Positions 53,755-64,000 of a DNA stretch of 64,000 nt are shown one piece after another. The notes under the pieces were generated by a model. The model did not search any database and had not been told where the DNA came from. It worked only from the letters and a program-made list of their open reading frames with translations. The stretch spans positions 45,801-109,800 of the forward strand of contig VDFB02275615.1 in assembly GCA_007258455.2 (NCBI GenBank), read 5' to 3'. The first letter of the stretch is position 1. Each line of letters starts with the position of its first letter. This DNA is from Sequoia sempervirens (lineage: Eukaryota > Streptophyta > Pinopsida > Cupressales > Cupressaceae). The translations under genes were made by a program, and so were the position numbers.

Positions 53755-56700
53755 CTTTGATGAAATAAATGGTTGTTACAAAGCAAAAGAAAGTGATCAG
53801 ACATTCAAAATAAAAATGCACTAGTTGAGGGCAAATAGAAATCATCTAATTAGGGCCATACATAAATAGTAAAAACAATTCAACCATTTAAGTGTGACAA
53901 AAATCCAAGCCTTGAATCAAATGAACATAGTCAATGCATATAAACTACTGCTACCTGATCCCTGCATGCTTTGTGTGTCCATAAAGAAGCATTAATGTTT
54001 GAAATGGAAAAGAGAAGAAATAATGCAGAATTTTCAAAGATGAAGTCAAATATTTCCATCCCTGTTTATTCATTCATCAACAAGTATTATATAGCTCTAT
54101 AATTTTTGGTGACAAAGGACCAATATTTCATAATGAGATTAGAATATTTATAATATTCAGAATTAATTATCCCCTTTTCTCCCAATGGGCCTAACCACAT
54201 GGAAATTGTAATCAACCATAGAACACTTTGAACTGTTATATCGTACATCTCTTCAATTCAGAAACTGTCTCTAAATACCTATTTTTCCAACTTTACAGAT
54301 GTTAGTGTTGTTTTTGAGGAGAATCAGCTCATTTACTTCCTAACATTGAGAATCTATCAACCATTTTTTCTCCCAATAGGCTTAGCTGCATGGTAGCAAC
54401 AATTGACATTGAACACTTTTTCAACCACCATCTACTACATCTTTCTAGTCAGGTTATTGTCACTAAATACCTATTTTTTCAACAGTCTAAATGTTTGTCT
54501 CATTTTGGAGGAGACAATTCAACTGATCTTCCTAAATCTGATTGGAAAAAAATTTGGCTTTTTTCCCTTTTTGATGGCCTTTTGGTTGCACCTTGCATAT
54601 TCTTAATGTCACTGTCAAATTATATTCCCTATATGCATTTTTTGCAACCTACAGATGTAAACACTTGGATGTTAAGTAAAAATCTACCTCTCAAGATGAC
54701 AAATGACAAATCCTTGCAATTAATTTTCATTTCTTATTGAGATGCTGTTTTTTCAACTTTAGTCCTCAGTTTACTATTTGTTTGTGTAGATCATTTATCC
54801 AATCTTAAACAATTTTGTTGCTATCGTTTTAAGTCTGCTTTAATATATTGAACATGAGACAATTCGCTATCTATCATAATTTGGCTGTACATCCTTAGAA
54901 ATATCTGCTGCACTACATTCTTTCAATTCAAGGATGGATTTAAATTGTAGTTACAAGACTTGCCCAAACTCCATAAGTCCTGAGGAGAGCAGGCCTGGGC
55001 AAGTCCCAAAGACACAGACTTAGCAAAGACACGGATCCCTTCATAACTAGTCACCCAAACTATAGAAAACCCTAAAAACTAGTCATTCCTTCTGCCAGCG
55101 ACTGGGCAAACATGCCAAATGTGACTTTAGAAAATGCCAAACGAATGCAGAAATGCGAATGTAAAAACACAATTGAAGGAACAAGTGGCAATTCCATGTC
55201 TAAGCACCAATTCCAAGTCAAAATCACCCAAACAAGTCCATGCCAAGTCTGAGTCTTGTAACACCAATTTAACCTATGTCCCCCATTTTAAATTCATAAT
55301 CTACTCCATTATAATCATATTTTTCATCACGCTTTATTCTATTCTGATTCTTATCGAGTTCAATTATCTTTCTTATTTGTGATGCTAAGGATTCAACTTC
55401 TTCCTATTGTCATCTAAACTTTAAGGGAAATAAACCCAAATATACCTCACAAAATCATAAATGAAAATCAAATGTAACCTCACACTTGTTAACAAAGTGC
55501 TTGTCCATGAAATTGTCATGATCCCAAATTTGTAACTCAGGAAAGTACAATAAATATCAAAATTATAAAATTTTAATTTAAATATTATTATCACAATGCT
55601 ATATCATCGATACTATTTAGCAAATGAGATAAAGACAAGATACCTAATAAAAATATGAGTAATTTAATTATAATTATCACACAATAATATTATAATTAAA
55701 TTCCAAGTGCAATATTATAATTACTAAAATAGAGAACAATTTAAATATTATAATCATAGTGAATATTGAAATCGATATAGAATACAAAACTAAGTCTCAA
55801 ACAATGATAATAAAAGGAGATATAATGTGCAAGGCAAACAAAATCCCAACGTCCGCTTGACTGTCGGCCTTTAGCAAACCACCGTTCCTTTGACACAAGG
55901 AGAGCCAATGATATTCCCAACCGCTGCCACTGTGGATGTCGAGGACGAGGAAAAGACCCATCTGCGAATGACCCTACACTTCCAATCGTAATGGCAAGAG
56001 TAACAAGGATACAGTCTCGTTGAGGCTCGGGTTGATATACGCGAATAGATACCTATCTTTAGGCGACAGGAGTCAAGACTATCTGAAGGCATCGCTGAAA
56101 ACTCAACGTAAAGATAGGAAAATTTGTTGCAATGTTAAAAAGAATCAAACTAGGATTAGTTACCAAAAGCCTCGATTAAGGTATAGGACGAAGAGACGTC
56201 TATGTTCCAAAGGACACCACTTGTCCATTCTCAAGGGTATAAATAAGGATGTGAAATTGATGAGGAGGAGGGAATGAATAGGATACAAACCAGGTAGAGG
56301 ACAAGGGAAAGGCGTTGGAGTATGTAGAGGGTTACAGCAGACCAAGTGGCGTTTCTCATTTAGAATTAATATTTAATCATCCTGGATATGACAATAGTAA
56401 ATTGACTCAAAATAGATAACTGATACTCAATGCAGCAATTCCTAGTTTCATTCAATAAATTGTCTCCATAGACCAATCTGTGTTGCTTTTGTGCTGTGTC
56501 TAATTCTTACTTGCTTCTATCCATTATATCTGAAATGGAATATGCAAATCCTAGGTAAAAATCAAGCATAGTCTAGTCATGAAGATCACTGCATTTCTGA
56601 AATAACTAAATCCTGATTAATATATTAAGTAAGCATTATCTTTTACCAAATTTCTGTAATCTTGATGATAGCCATTGTCAGTAGGAAAGAAATAATGATC

Positions 56701-57534
56701 AGACTGTCCTTGGACAGATATTAATATGGCTCCTCATTGATTTGGAACTACATATGCATAATGGATGTTGCTAATCTGACCAACAGTGCAATGTTTTCTT
56801 TCACATTATGATAATTCTAATTGCTCTATGAATTGATTATGATTCCTTTAATATTATTCTGATTGTAATTGTTCTATAAAAGGATTATGGTTTTCTTTCA
56901 TACTATCATGATTGTAGCTGGCCTATGAAATGTGTTTGATAAGAATCAATAGTGAAAACAAGTGTAATTGATTGCTAAAAGATTGTCTTCTTTGTGTTGC
57001 AAGCTTATTGGGAGGAAGGGTGTGAGGGAAGCGGTGCCTAAAAACCCCACTTAAGTCCGCCCCCGGAACCCAAGGCAAGGATGGGCCCTATAGGGATGGA
57101 AATTCCACTCATAGTCCACCCAATCCCAAGGCCTAGGTGGGCCATGGAGGGGTGGTAGGCTCGGGCCACTTATCCGCTCCCCCAACTATCCCCAATAAGT
57201 CAAGTGTCTTCCAAGGTGTTGACGTGGGTAGAGAAGACAAGTACAAGTGGTTCCACTAAGCACGCCACTCCGAAGATGGAATGGTCTTGAGGGACGTTCA
57301 GCTCAAGGCCAAGGGGTGGGTTATCCTGATAGGATGCTTGTGCCCTTGGGCTTAGACAGATAGCTTCGAGCGGGTCTACCCATGCCACTCCTCACCTGTC
57401 TCCATTGTTGATTTGTGATTATGTTTATATTCTGGATAGTTAGATATTAATGCTAACAATGATATGTGTTTGTCGAAATGTTGTCACATTGGTGAATGCA
57501 GATTTGAATCCAAGATCATTTCATTAAAGAGAAC
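53755..57534. other. Photolyase upstream intron, no gene recognised
   Basis: The frame 54,390-54,740 and others have no known motif. A segment at 55,850-56,350 has a TATA-like 'gggtataaataagg' at 56,237. A GC-richer block at 57,000-57,400 looks like old repeat sequence. The expected N-terminal photolyase exons were looked for by motif and not seen. Confidence 0.4.
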
Positions 57535-57805
57535 ATTTTCGACATGCGAATTCTAGGGAAAACCAGGTAAGGGACAGTATAGAAACCATACAAATCAATG
57601 TGTACAATTGATAATTGTGCCTTTTCTCTCTATGCTTTTCTTTTTCCAAAATTTGCACTGTGATGTTTTGCATGTTCACAACCTTTAGAAACATGCCTTG
57701 AACTATGAAATGTAAACTGTGAACCAAGTTCAATCTACTCATCATTTGCAAACTCATATAGCTCAAATGACCCAATCTCTCATGCCAAAGATACTAATGA
57801 GGATA
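57535..57805 (-). pseudogene. Copia integrase fragment
   Basis: The minus strand reads HERLGHLSYMSLQMMSRLNL, then after a frame change CEHAKHHSANFGKRKA, a stop, and IVHIDLYG. This is the order of the Copia integrase zinc-binding and first catalytic regions. It is isolated, without LTRs or PBS nearby. Confidence 0.6.
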
Positions 57806-59069
57806 TGAAAATGTACTAAGGCAAAACAACACAATAGAAATGCATAAAAAACACACAAGCTATACCTTATACACTTTCAAACTCCATGATTGAGCTAAAT
57901 AGGATGCACCCTAAGCCTATTGATATGCATTAAATAACTAGATATGTGGATTGCTCTAACAAAACTTCAACATAACCTTGTTGCAATAGCAAATATGGAA
58001 GGAAAATGACAGCATGAAGTTACTTGCAATAGACGTGATGATAATGAAGGGTGAAGGCTTTTATTTAGAGAAAGAGACTCTAATGGATGGAGGGCTAAGA
58101 TCTTGCCACAAGATCAAGAGCTCATGTTGAGAGGTGCTCTCAAGCAAGAGGGAGAGGACAAGTGTCATGTGAGATTTAATAGAGAGTGGAGGCTTAAATG
58201 AAGGTGATTGGATAAGATTATGGAGGATTATGATAGGATTCTCAAGAGAGGCAAATCTTTGACTTTTTGCTCATCTCTAAGGAGGTGGAATTTAAAATTG
58301 GATTTTATAGATAGGAGAGGAGTGGCCCCATACAAAGTCAACTAAAAAGGTGGCATTTGTCCCTAGCGGATTTAATGAGGAAAAGGTGAGGAATTATTGG
58401 GTGAATCTGCAGGCAAGCTTATGAAGGAGGAGGGTGGCACATGGGAAGTGATGGAATTTAAAATTGAGGAAAGGGTTAAATGAGGATTAGAAGGAAGATA
58501 TTTAATTAATTAATCTAGGATTAATTAATTAATAGATTTTAGAAGAAATAAATGGCAAAAGGCTAAGGTTGGATTAATTAAATAATTAACCTTTAGACGA
58601 AGGGAAAACATAAAAATTAACTAAATGAAATTTAATTAATTTAGAGGAATAGAGGGATAATTAATTAAATAATAAAATATTTAATTAATTATGGGGTAAT
58701 GGGATAAATTAATTAAAACTAAGAATTTTAATTAATTTAAAATGCAAAGTCAGATTTAGGGTGTCTACAACTAACTTCATCAACATGTGTAACATCAACA
58801 TGAAAAATGAAGTTGGAAGTCAAAATGCACTTCAAAATTTGTAAATCTTAACATCCTCATGCACATGCCTAGATGTAATAACTTTATAGTTGTGATTGAT
58901 GCCTTTACCTAGAAACTCCTTGATAAGCCCAAGAGTTTCCTAAGGACAATCAACAAACTAGCTAAGAAATGGGCTCACTAAATTAATCTATGAATCACGA
59001 TGAACATGAAATGGAAATGTAGGAGCACAATAACATAAGGTTACAACTGTTCAACCTAGTTCCAAAGAT
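57806..59069. other. Non-coding; AT-rich block with an LTR-like end
   Basis: From 58,495 to 58,740 the sequence is dominated by TTAATTAATTAA words. 'ttagggtgtctaca' ending at 58,769 would read TGTAGACACCC on the minus strand, a plausible LTR start, but no matching end or duplication was found. Confidence 0.3.
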
Positions 59070-59720
59070 GTTCAATCCCTAGGCCAAAGATGATGTAGAA
59101 GATCCCATTAGTAAGTTCTTCTATGCCAATGGCATTCTATTCCATGTTGCTCATTCTCCTTATTTTAAGGAGACCATGTACAAGGTTGCTCAAGCAGGGA
59201 CTTCATATTTTCCATTAGGGGAGACAAATTAAGGAATATTATATTGGATAAGAAATATTCAAAGATAACTATGCTTATGGAGGAAATAAAAGCTATATGA
59301 GTCTCATACTAGTGTAGCATTATCACGGATGGATGTACATTGACAAACATTAGACATCTTATGCTCATCAATATCATAGTTACATTTACAAAGAGCCCCT
59401 TATTTCCTTATAGAAATTGATTACTCACGGCATCACAAGGATACAGAGTTCCAATTTCAAATCCCTAGAGATGACATTAAGGAGATTGGCCCTAACAATG
59501 TGGTGCAGGTTGTGACTAATGTGATACATATGTGTAGGGCAGTTTGAAAGTTGATTGAAGCTGCCTACATGCACATCCATTGGTCCCTTTGTTGTGTTCA
59601 TAAAAAAAGCAATGTCCTCAAAGGCATTGGCAAGATTGAGTGAAACAAACAAGTTGTAGCCAATGTGAGCAACATTCAAATGTTTATTTACAATTGCCAC
59701 AATCTCATGCACTATTTTGG
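59070..59720 (+). pseudogene. hAT transposase relic
   Basis: The plus strand reads DPISKFFYANGILFHVAHSP, then after stops GPNNVVQVVTNVIHMCRAV and HIHWSLCCVH, as in the DUF659 core of hAT transposases. Frame and stop damage throughout. It is closely related to the relic at 48,590. Confidence 0.65.
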
Positions 59721-61368
59721 TACTTTTTCAATGTTGTACCCACCTCAAACTCGATGTTGGTACTACTTGATACTCATTTTCATTAATGATTTATCAATCA
59801 TTGTGTGTCAAGTCTAGGTCCCTAATGGTCATTTCCAATCAAGTGATCAACTTGCCATGTCAATGAGAATTTCTACTAACAAATTCTTGTAGATTGTTGG
59901 GGGTTGCAATTATCATGAGACCATGGATGAATAAGTACTTGATTGATAGTCAAAACTACTTGGAGCTGACAAAAAATATATTGGCAAATAAAGAGACAAG
60001 AAACCAAGTCTAAGAAGCACACTTTTAGAGTGCTAATGTCATGTCAAAAATCCACCAGTCAGCAAGCATGATTTGAGTTAAGTAAATCATGCCAAGGAAA
60101 GGACAAATGTGTTGCATTTTTGTATTGCATTTTCATATGTACAAATCACATCCAAGACATAAGTTATTTATGGTGCTCAGGGAATGATAAAGATGGCACA
60201 CATTCTTGATCACCTAGTCAGCAAGAAGTCAACACATATGTAAGGTGATGTAGTCAGCAATGAAACCATTTCCAAAGGTAAATGATGATATCGTCAAATG
60301 AATTGCACCAATAATAAGAGGGTTTTAAAAGATCAAACAAAGCACAGAAGTCAACTTGTTATGACATGAAGTGGCGATCAGTATCTAAAAATCACACCTA
60401 AGAAAAAGTTCCAAGTTGAGCACACTTTTTATTAAGTTTTGTTAATTATTGTTAAAAAAAAAGTCACACCTAATATAGAATCAAAGTGGTGCAATTTTTA
60501 GACTTTGTTGTTTGTTCTCAAGTTTATTACATCTAAAAGGAAAAAATCGTGCCTAAAGGAAATCAAATTGAAAGCACCTTTTTTTTTTGTTTTGTGTGTG
60601 TAGTGGCAATCAAAATAAGATCAGTGCCTATGTGCAAAAGATAAATATAAATACCAGTCATTGAAAATATTAAAATAATGCAAACGATGGGACTATTCCA
60701 AACTGGTTAGCCTAATTAGGAGTAGTGAAGTTAACAATTTCTATAAATGGCAGTGACATTATTCATTCAAAACTCATTGGGCAAGTCCATTTTGCTGTTC
60801 ATAGCAAAAAACAGACTTTACTAGAAAATCATTGTAAGTGACTTTACTAGATTCTGATGTTTGAAGCATGTGAGGCATCAAATTTGTAAAATTTAATAAG
60901 GACAGTAAGTGAAAATCTATGTAGAAGAAAGATGAAATACATTGTCAACCATTGATTTTGTGGTGCCCGATGAAATGATTGTTGTGCATGTGTGAGTAAG
61001 AAGTGACACTTATAGGAACACTATGCAACCATTGATCTATCTTTTGATCTGCAGACAGCACTTGAAGTAAGGACTTCTACCATGGGAAAGCACCATATGT
61101 TGTTTACCATCCAGTTCAAGGCCATTCACACAACCATTAAGAAGGTTTAGTCAAAGGAGAAATTTGCAAAATATATATTCAAATTTGTAATTTATAATCA
61201 TATGATACTATGATGTGAATTTTAATCCTTTGTGGGTCTATAAATGAAGTAAAAACTATCTCTGAGTTCAAATTCAATTTTTTGCATGTTTTTAAGTTTA
61301 TTTAAGAAATTAATGTATTTGTTTAGTATGTTTGCCAAGTCTAGAGGCTAAGTCAAAATTTAGACTTG
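59721..61368. other. Non-coding stretch left of the LINE
   Basis: No coding signal was recognised. The possible hairpin at 61,337-61,370 (CAAGTCTA...TAGACTTG) lies right at the LINE border. Confidence 0.4.
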
Positions 61369-62923
61369 TCAAGTTTTTGTTGGATCTATGCTTTGAACTG
61401 TGGGAGTGGGTATAACTTCCTCCATGGAGACTTTCTTTGTCAGCATTGCATTCATTTCGGCGTTTACTCTTGTTACCACCGTTTCCAGAATGTGGAATAC
61501 CATTCTTTGGGCTTCATCATTCTCCCTTAGGAGGTCCTTGAAGAATTCCACCCCTGCCTTTTGAATATCCTCCTCTTCACTATGTGTTTGCCCGTGCTTG
61601 TCTTTTATCTATACAATTCTATTCCAGCTCCACTTTATTCTTGTTGAATTATGGAAAAACTTGGTATTCAAGTCACCTTCCTGTAGCCAAACATCTCTTG
61701 ATTTGGAGCAACAATAGATTTCCTCCCTAGCTAAAATTTCATTGTATTCAGTCAGAAGAGCCTTCTCCTCTTCAAATTCTTCCATTGTCATCCCCTGCCT
61801 AATAATCTTCTCGCTCAATTCTGCCATTGCTTCCTCCAGTCTGAGATTTTCATCAAAAATGTTTTTGAAGATTGTTTTATTCCACGCTTTTAGGTGTTCC
61901 TTTATTCAATTAAGCTTCTTATGGAATAAAAAACATTTTAGAGCCTTGAATGTTTATAGGTTCTAGCCACCAACTTTTGAGAAGATCAATAAAACCTTCA
62001 GTTCTCAACCACATCTTTTCGAATTTGAATTGTCCATTGATACGTTTTGTCTTCTCAACTATGATCAGCTCCACAGGAAAATGATCTGATATTGGTGATG
62101 GGTGGATATAGGCCTTCGGGAATATTTATTCCTGCAACCATAATTCAAAGACTAGGAACCTGTCTAGGCGTTTAGCAATATTAGTAAAGCCTAGCCCTCT
62201 ATTTGTCCACGTATAGGTGCCATTTGAGGTTTTAATATCTATCAAGTTACTTTCATCAACAAATTGGATAAAATCCTTTTGAGATTGGGATATCTTCCTT
62301 GAGCCCCCATTTTTTTCGGACAAATCCAGTATTGTGTTAAAGTCGCCCCCCACTATAGTTTTTGAATTACTAAGCTCTTTTAAAATGGCATTCCATACAA
62401 CTTTCTTTTCTTCAGACTTTACCAGGCCATAAACATTGAAAATAAAAAAATTAAGATTGGTTATCTTTGAAAATACCTACATTTTCATCCACGAGCTTTG
62501 TCTTGATAGGATTTTCACTTCTGTTTTTGACTCATTCCATAATACTCCTAAACCACTTGACGCCCCTTCTACGTTGACAAATTCACCTTTCCATCTTTTG
62601 CAGTATTTCACAAAGGAATTCACTTCTGGATCTTTCAACTTTGTCTCTTGTAGCAAGATAATTTCAGCTTCTATATAGTCTAACTGGCGTTTCACCAGTC
62701 GTCTCCTGTTAGGGGCATTGAGGCCCCTAACATTCCACATAATGATCTCATCTTCCCTCAAGGGAGGGGCACCCTCCCTTGGACCTTGTCCTGTATTGTT
62801 TGATTGTGGACTGATCACCTCTTTGCGCCTCCTCTTCATGCTTTTGTTTATTTGTTTTTGTACCAGATCTAATGCCCAAAGGTTTATTTGCAAACTAACA
62901 AATGGTCCTTGGTTCCACAACAT
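61369..62923 (-). pseudogene. LINE ORF2 5' half: endonuclease and pre-RT region, RT missing
   Basis: The endonuclease starts IIMWNVRGLNAPNRRRLVK and LLQETKL in frame 62,923-62,477. After TAG at 62,479-62,477 it continues VGGDFNTILDLSEKNGGSR and GTYTWTNRG in the same frame to 62,126. After TAA it reads ISDHFPVELI. The pre-RT segment has DVWLQEGDLNTKFFHNSTR (frame 61,827-61,609) and VTRVNAEMNAMLTKKVSMEE (61,551-61,369). Similarity stops there, so reverse transcriptase and the 3' end are absent. Several stops and frame changes make it dead. Confidence 0.85.
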
Positions 62924-62964
62924 CTAGCCTTTCCTTTTCTTCTTGGTCAGATTCTGCTTCGCTT

Positions 62965-63966
62965 TCACACTGTTTTCATCTCAAGCAGTTCATCATTCTT
63001 CAATAGAGGAAACTCCAATGCCAGAGGAGTCTCTAATATCACATTCTCCTGGGTCTCCAACAATTCCCCTTCCTCCATGTTCGAATCGGCCAAAGGGAGC
63101 CTCGATTTACTTGGGTCCGCCACCACAATTGCCCACTTGTCTCCCTTTTCTTCTTTATCCTCGGGTGGGTTTTTCATAGTGGTTTCCTTGGTCGGGCCTT
63201 TTTCTTTCCAGACCTCCTTAGACTTCTTTAATTTGTTTCTACAATTTGCCTTGGTGTGGTTATGCCTCTTGCAATTTAGACAGAAACATTTGATCCTTTC
63301 CACTTTGATTTCCTACTTCCAAACGCCTTTACTTATGACCAAGGATATTTTTTCTGGTATGTCATTTATAGCAAGGATTTGAATTCTCACGTATATCAAT
63401 GATTCATTGTTTCTCAAATCAATGGCGATTGCTAACCCCAACAAATCTCCATTTTTTGTCAAACATCGACCTGACCAGTATTCATATGGTAAGTTATATA
63501 ACCGAATCCATTTCAGTCCATCCTGTGGATTGCACATCAGAGGATTAAAGTTCCTCACGCATTTTTGCAAATATAGAAAGTTTTCACCGTTCTTCCACCT
63601 ATCATTACTTAAGATTCTTTCTCTCATCGCCTCATTCTCCATTACGACAATAAAGAAACCTTTGGGAAGGTAGTTTATTATTACGTTTCCATGCCAACTT
63701 TTCGTCACCCATTCCTCAATTTCCTTCCATGAATATCGCCTACCAAGGAACCTACCAATAACGGCTGTTTTCTCAAATACTGCTACATCCTCTTCCACAA
63801 TTTCACAAAGATTTACAGAGATTTCCGTCTGACTTCCCAATTCTTTCCTTTCCGCCACTATTTCAACATTGTTCTGAAATTCCTGCTTGCCTTTACTTCC
63901 ATTATCAACTTTCCCCGAGTCGAAACCCCTTCGATGGTTTATTTCGCTCTGGGTTTCATCCACCAT
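62965..63966 (-). pseudogene. LINE ORF1 with DUF4283-like domain and CCHC knuckle
   Basis: The ATG at 63,966 follows an in-frame TAA. The frame encodes WKEIEEWVTKSWHGNVIINY, KWIRLYNLPYEYWSG and VRIQILAINDIPEKI, a DUF4283-type ORF1. One TAG at 63,315-63,313 interrupts it just before the zinc knuckle CLNCKRHNHTKANC (CX2CX4HX4C) in the same frame, which ends at 62,965. The ORF2 frame follows in another frame. It binds the LINE RNA in known relatives. Confidence 0.85.
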
Positions 63967-64000
63967 TTTTCCAATCCTCCATTAATTTCTTATTTTCTGC

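Noticed and set aside
54390..54740. 116-codon plus-strand frame as a real gene
   Set aside because: No known motif, no upstream signals and composition like the surrounding intron.
55850..56350. Host gene with TATA-like box at 56,237
   Set aside because: No coherent reading frame or splice structure follows the box.
57000..57420. GC-rich block as ribosomal spacer or rRNA
   Set aside because: No rRNA core sequence is visible and the block does not repeat in the window.
58495..58769. LTR ending at 58,769
   Set aside because: No partner terminus, second copy or target duplication could be found.

Overview
The window is plant nuclear DNA: low GC, packed with nested LTR retrotransposons, hAT transposons, LINEs and a SINE, around the split exons of one ordinary gene. 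The elements are of plant type: LTR elements primed by initiator-Met tRNA, a chromovirus-type Gypsy, BED/DUF659 hATs and L1-type LINEs with DUF4283-like ORF1. The very long TE-filled intron and the many solo LTRs suggest a large-genome seed plant, perhaps a gymnosperm. That placement is inference; no species-specific marker was seen.

Host gene. Seven minus-strand exons of a (6-4) photolyase (UVR3-like) are legible: two at 53,754-53,354 and five at 10,201-9,060. All have GT/AG borders and phase-0 joins, and together they give 223 uninterrupted codons. The intron between the two groups is about 43.2 kb and holds most of the window. The N-terminal and C-terminal exons are not visible and probably lie outside both edges.

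Layout. 1-1,160: 5' part of a LINE (minus). About 1,165-1,485: LTR remnant. About 1,985-2,580: PDS5-like pseudogene (plus). 5,686-7,658: solo LTR. 9,060-10,201: photolyase exons. About 12,260-12,850: hAT C-terminal relic. 14,866-18,171: a long minus-strand coding cassette of an unrecognised family, followed to the right by a roughly 1 kb GGCGGACTT array and other degenerate repeats. About 21,340-27,833: hAT pseudogene split by a solo LTR (22,446-26,853), which itself contains an opposite-facing solo LTR (24,228-26,460). 27,807-28,111: tiny SMART/TRIM-like LTR element. 28,638-34,441: complete but frameshifted Copia. 35,496-35,717: tRNA-type SINE. 36,269-47,830: complete Gypsy (minus) whose gag is interrupted by an intact hAT at 42,076-46,141. 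About 48,590-49,930 and 59,070-59,720: hAT relics. 51,742-53,101: solo LTR. 57,535-57,805: Copia integrase scrap. 61,369-64,000: decayed LINE (minus).

How it fits together. The photolyase is the only recognisable host gene. The elements were inserted in layers into its intron: Gypsy with hAT inside it, and hAT with one solo LTR inside another. The hAT at 42-46 kb (809-codon spliced transposase, matching terminal inverted repeats, 8-bp target duplication) is the only element that still looks able to act by itself. The best candidate for something undescribed is the 14.9-18.2 kb cassette.
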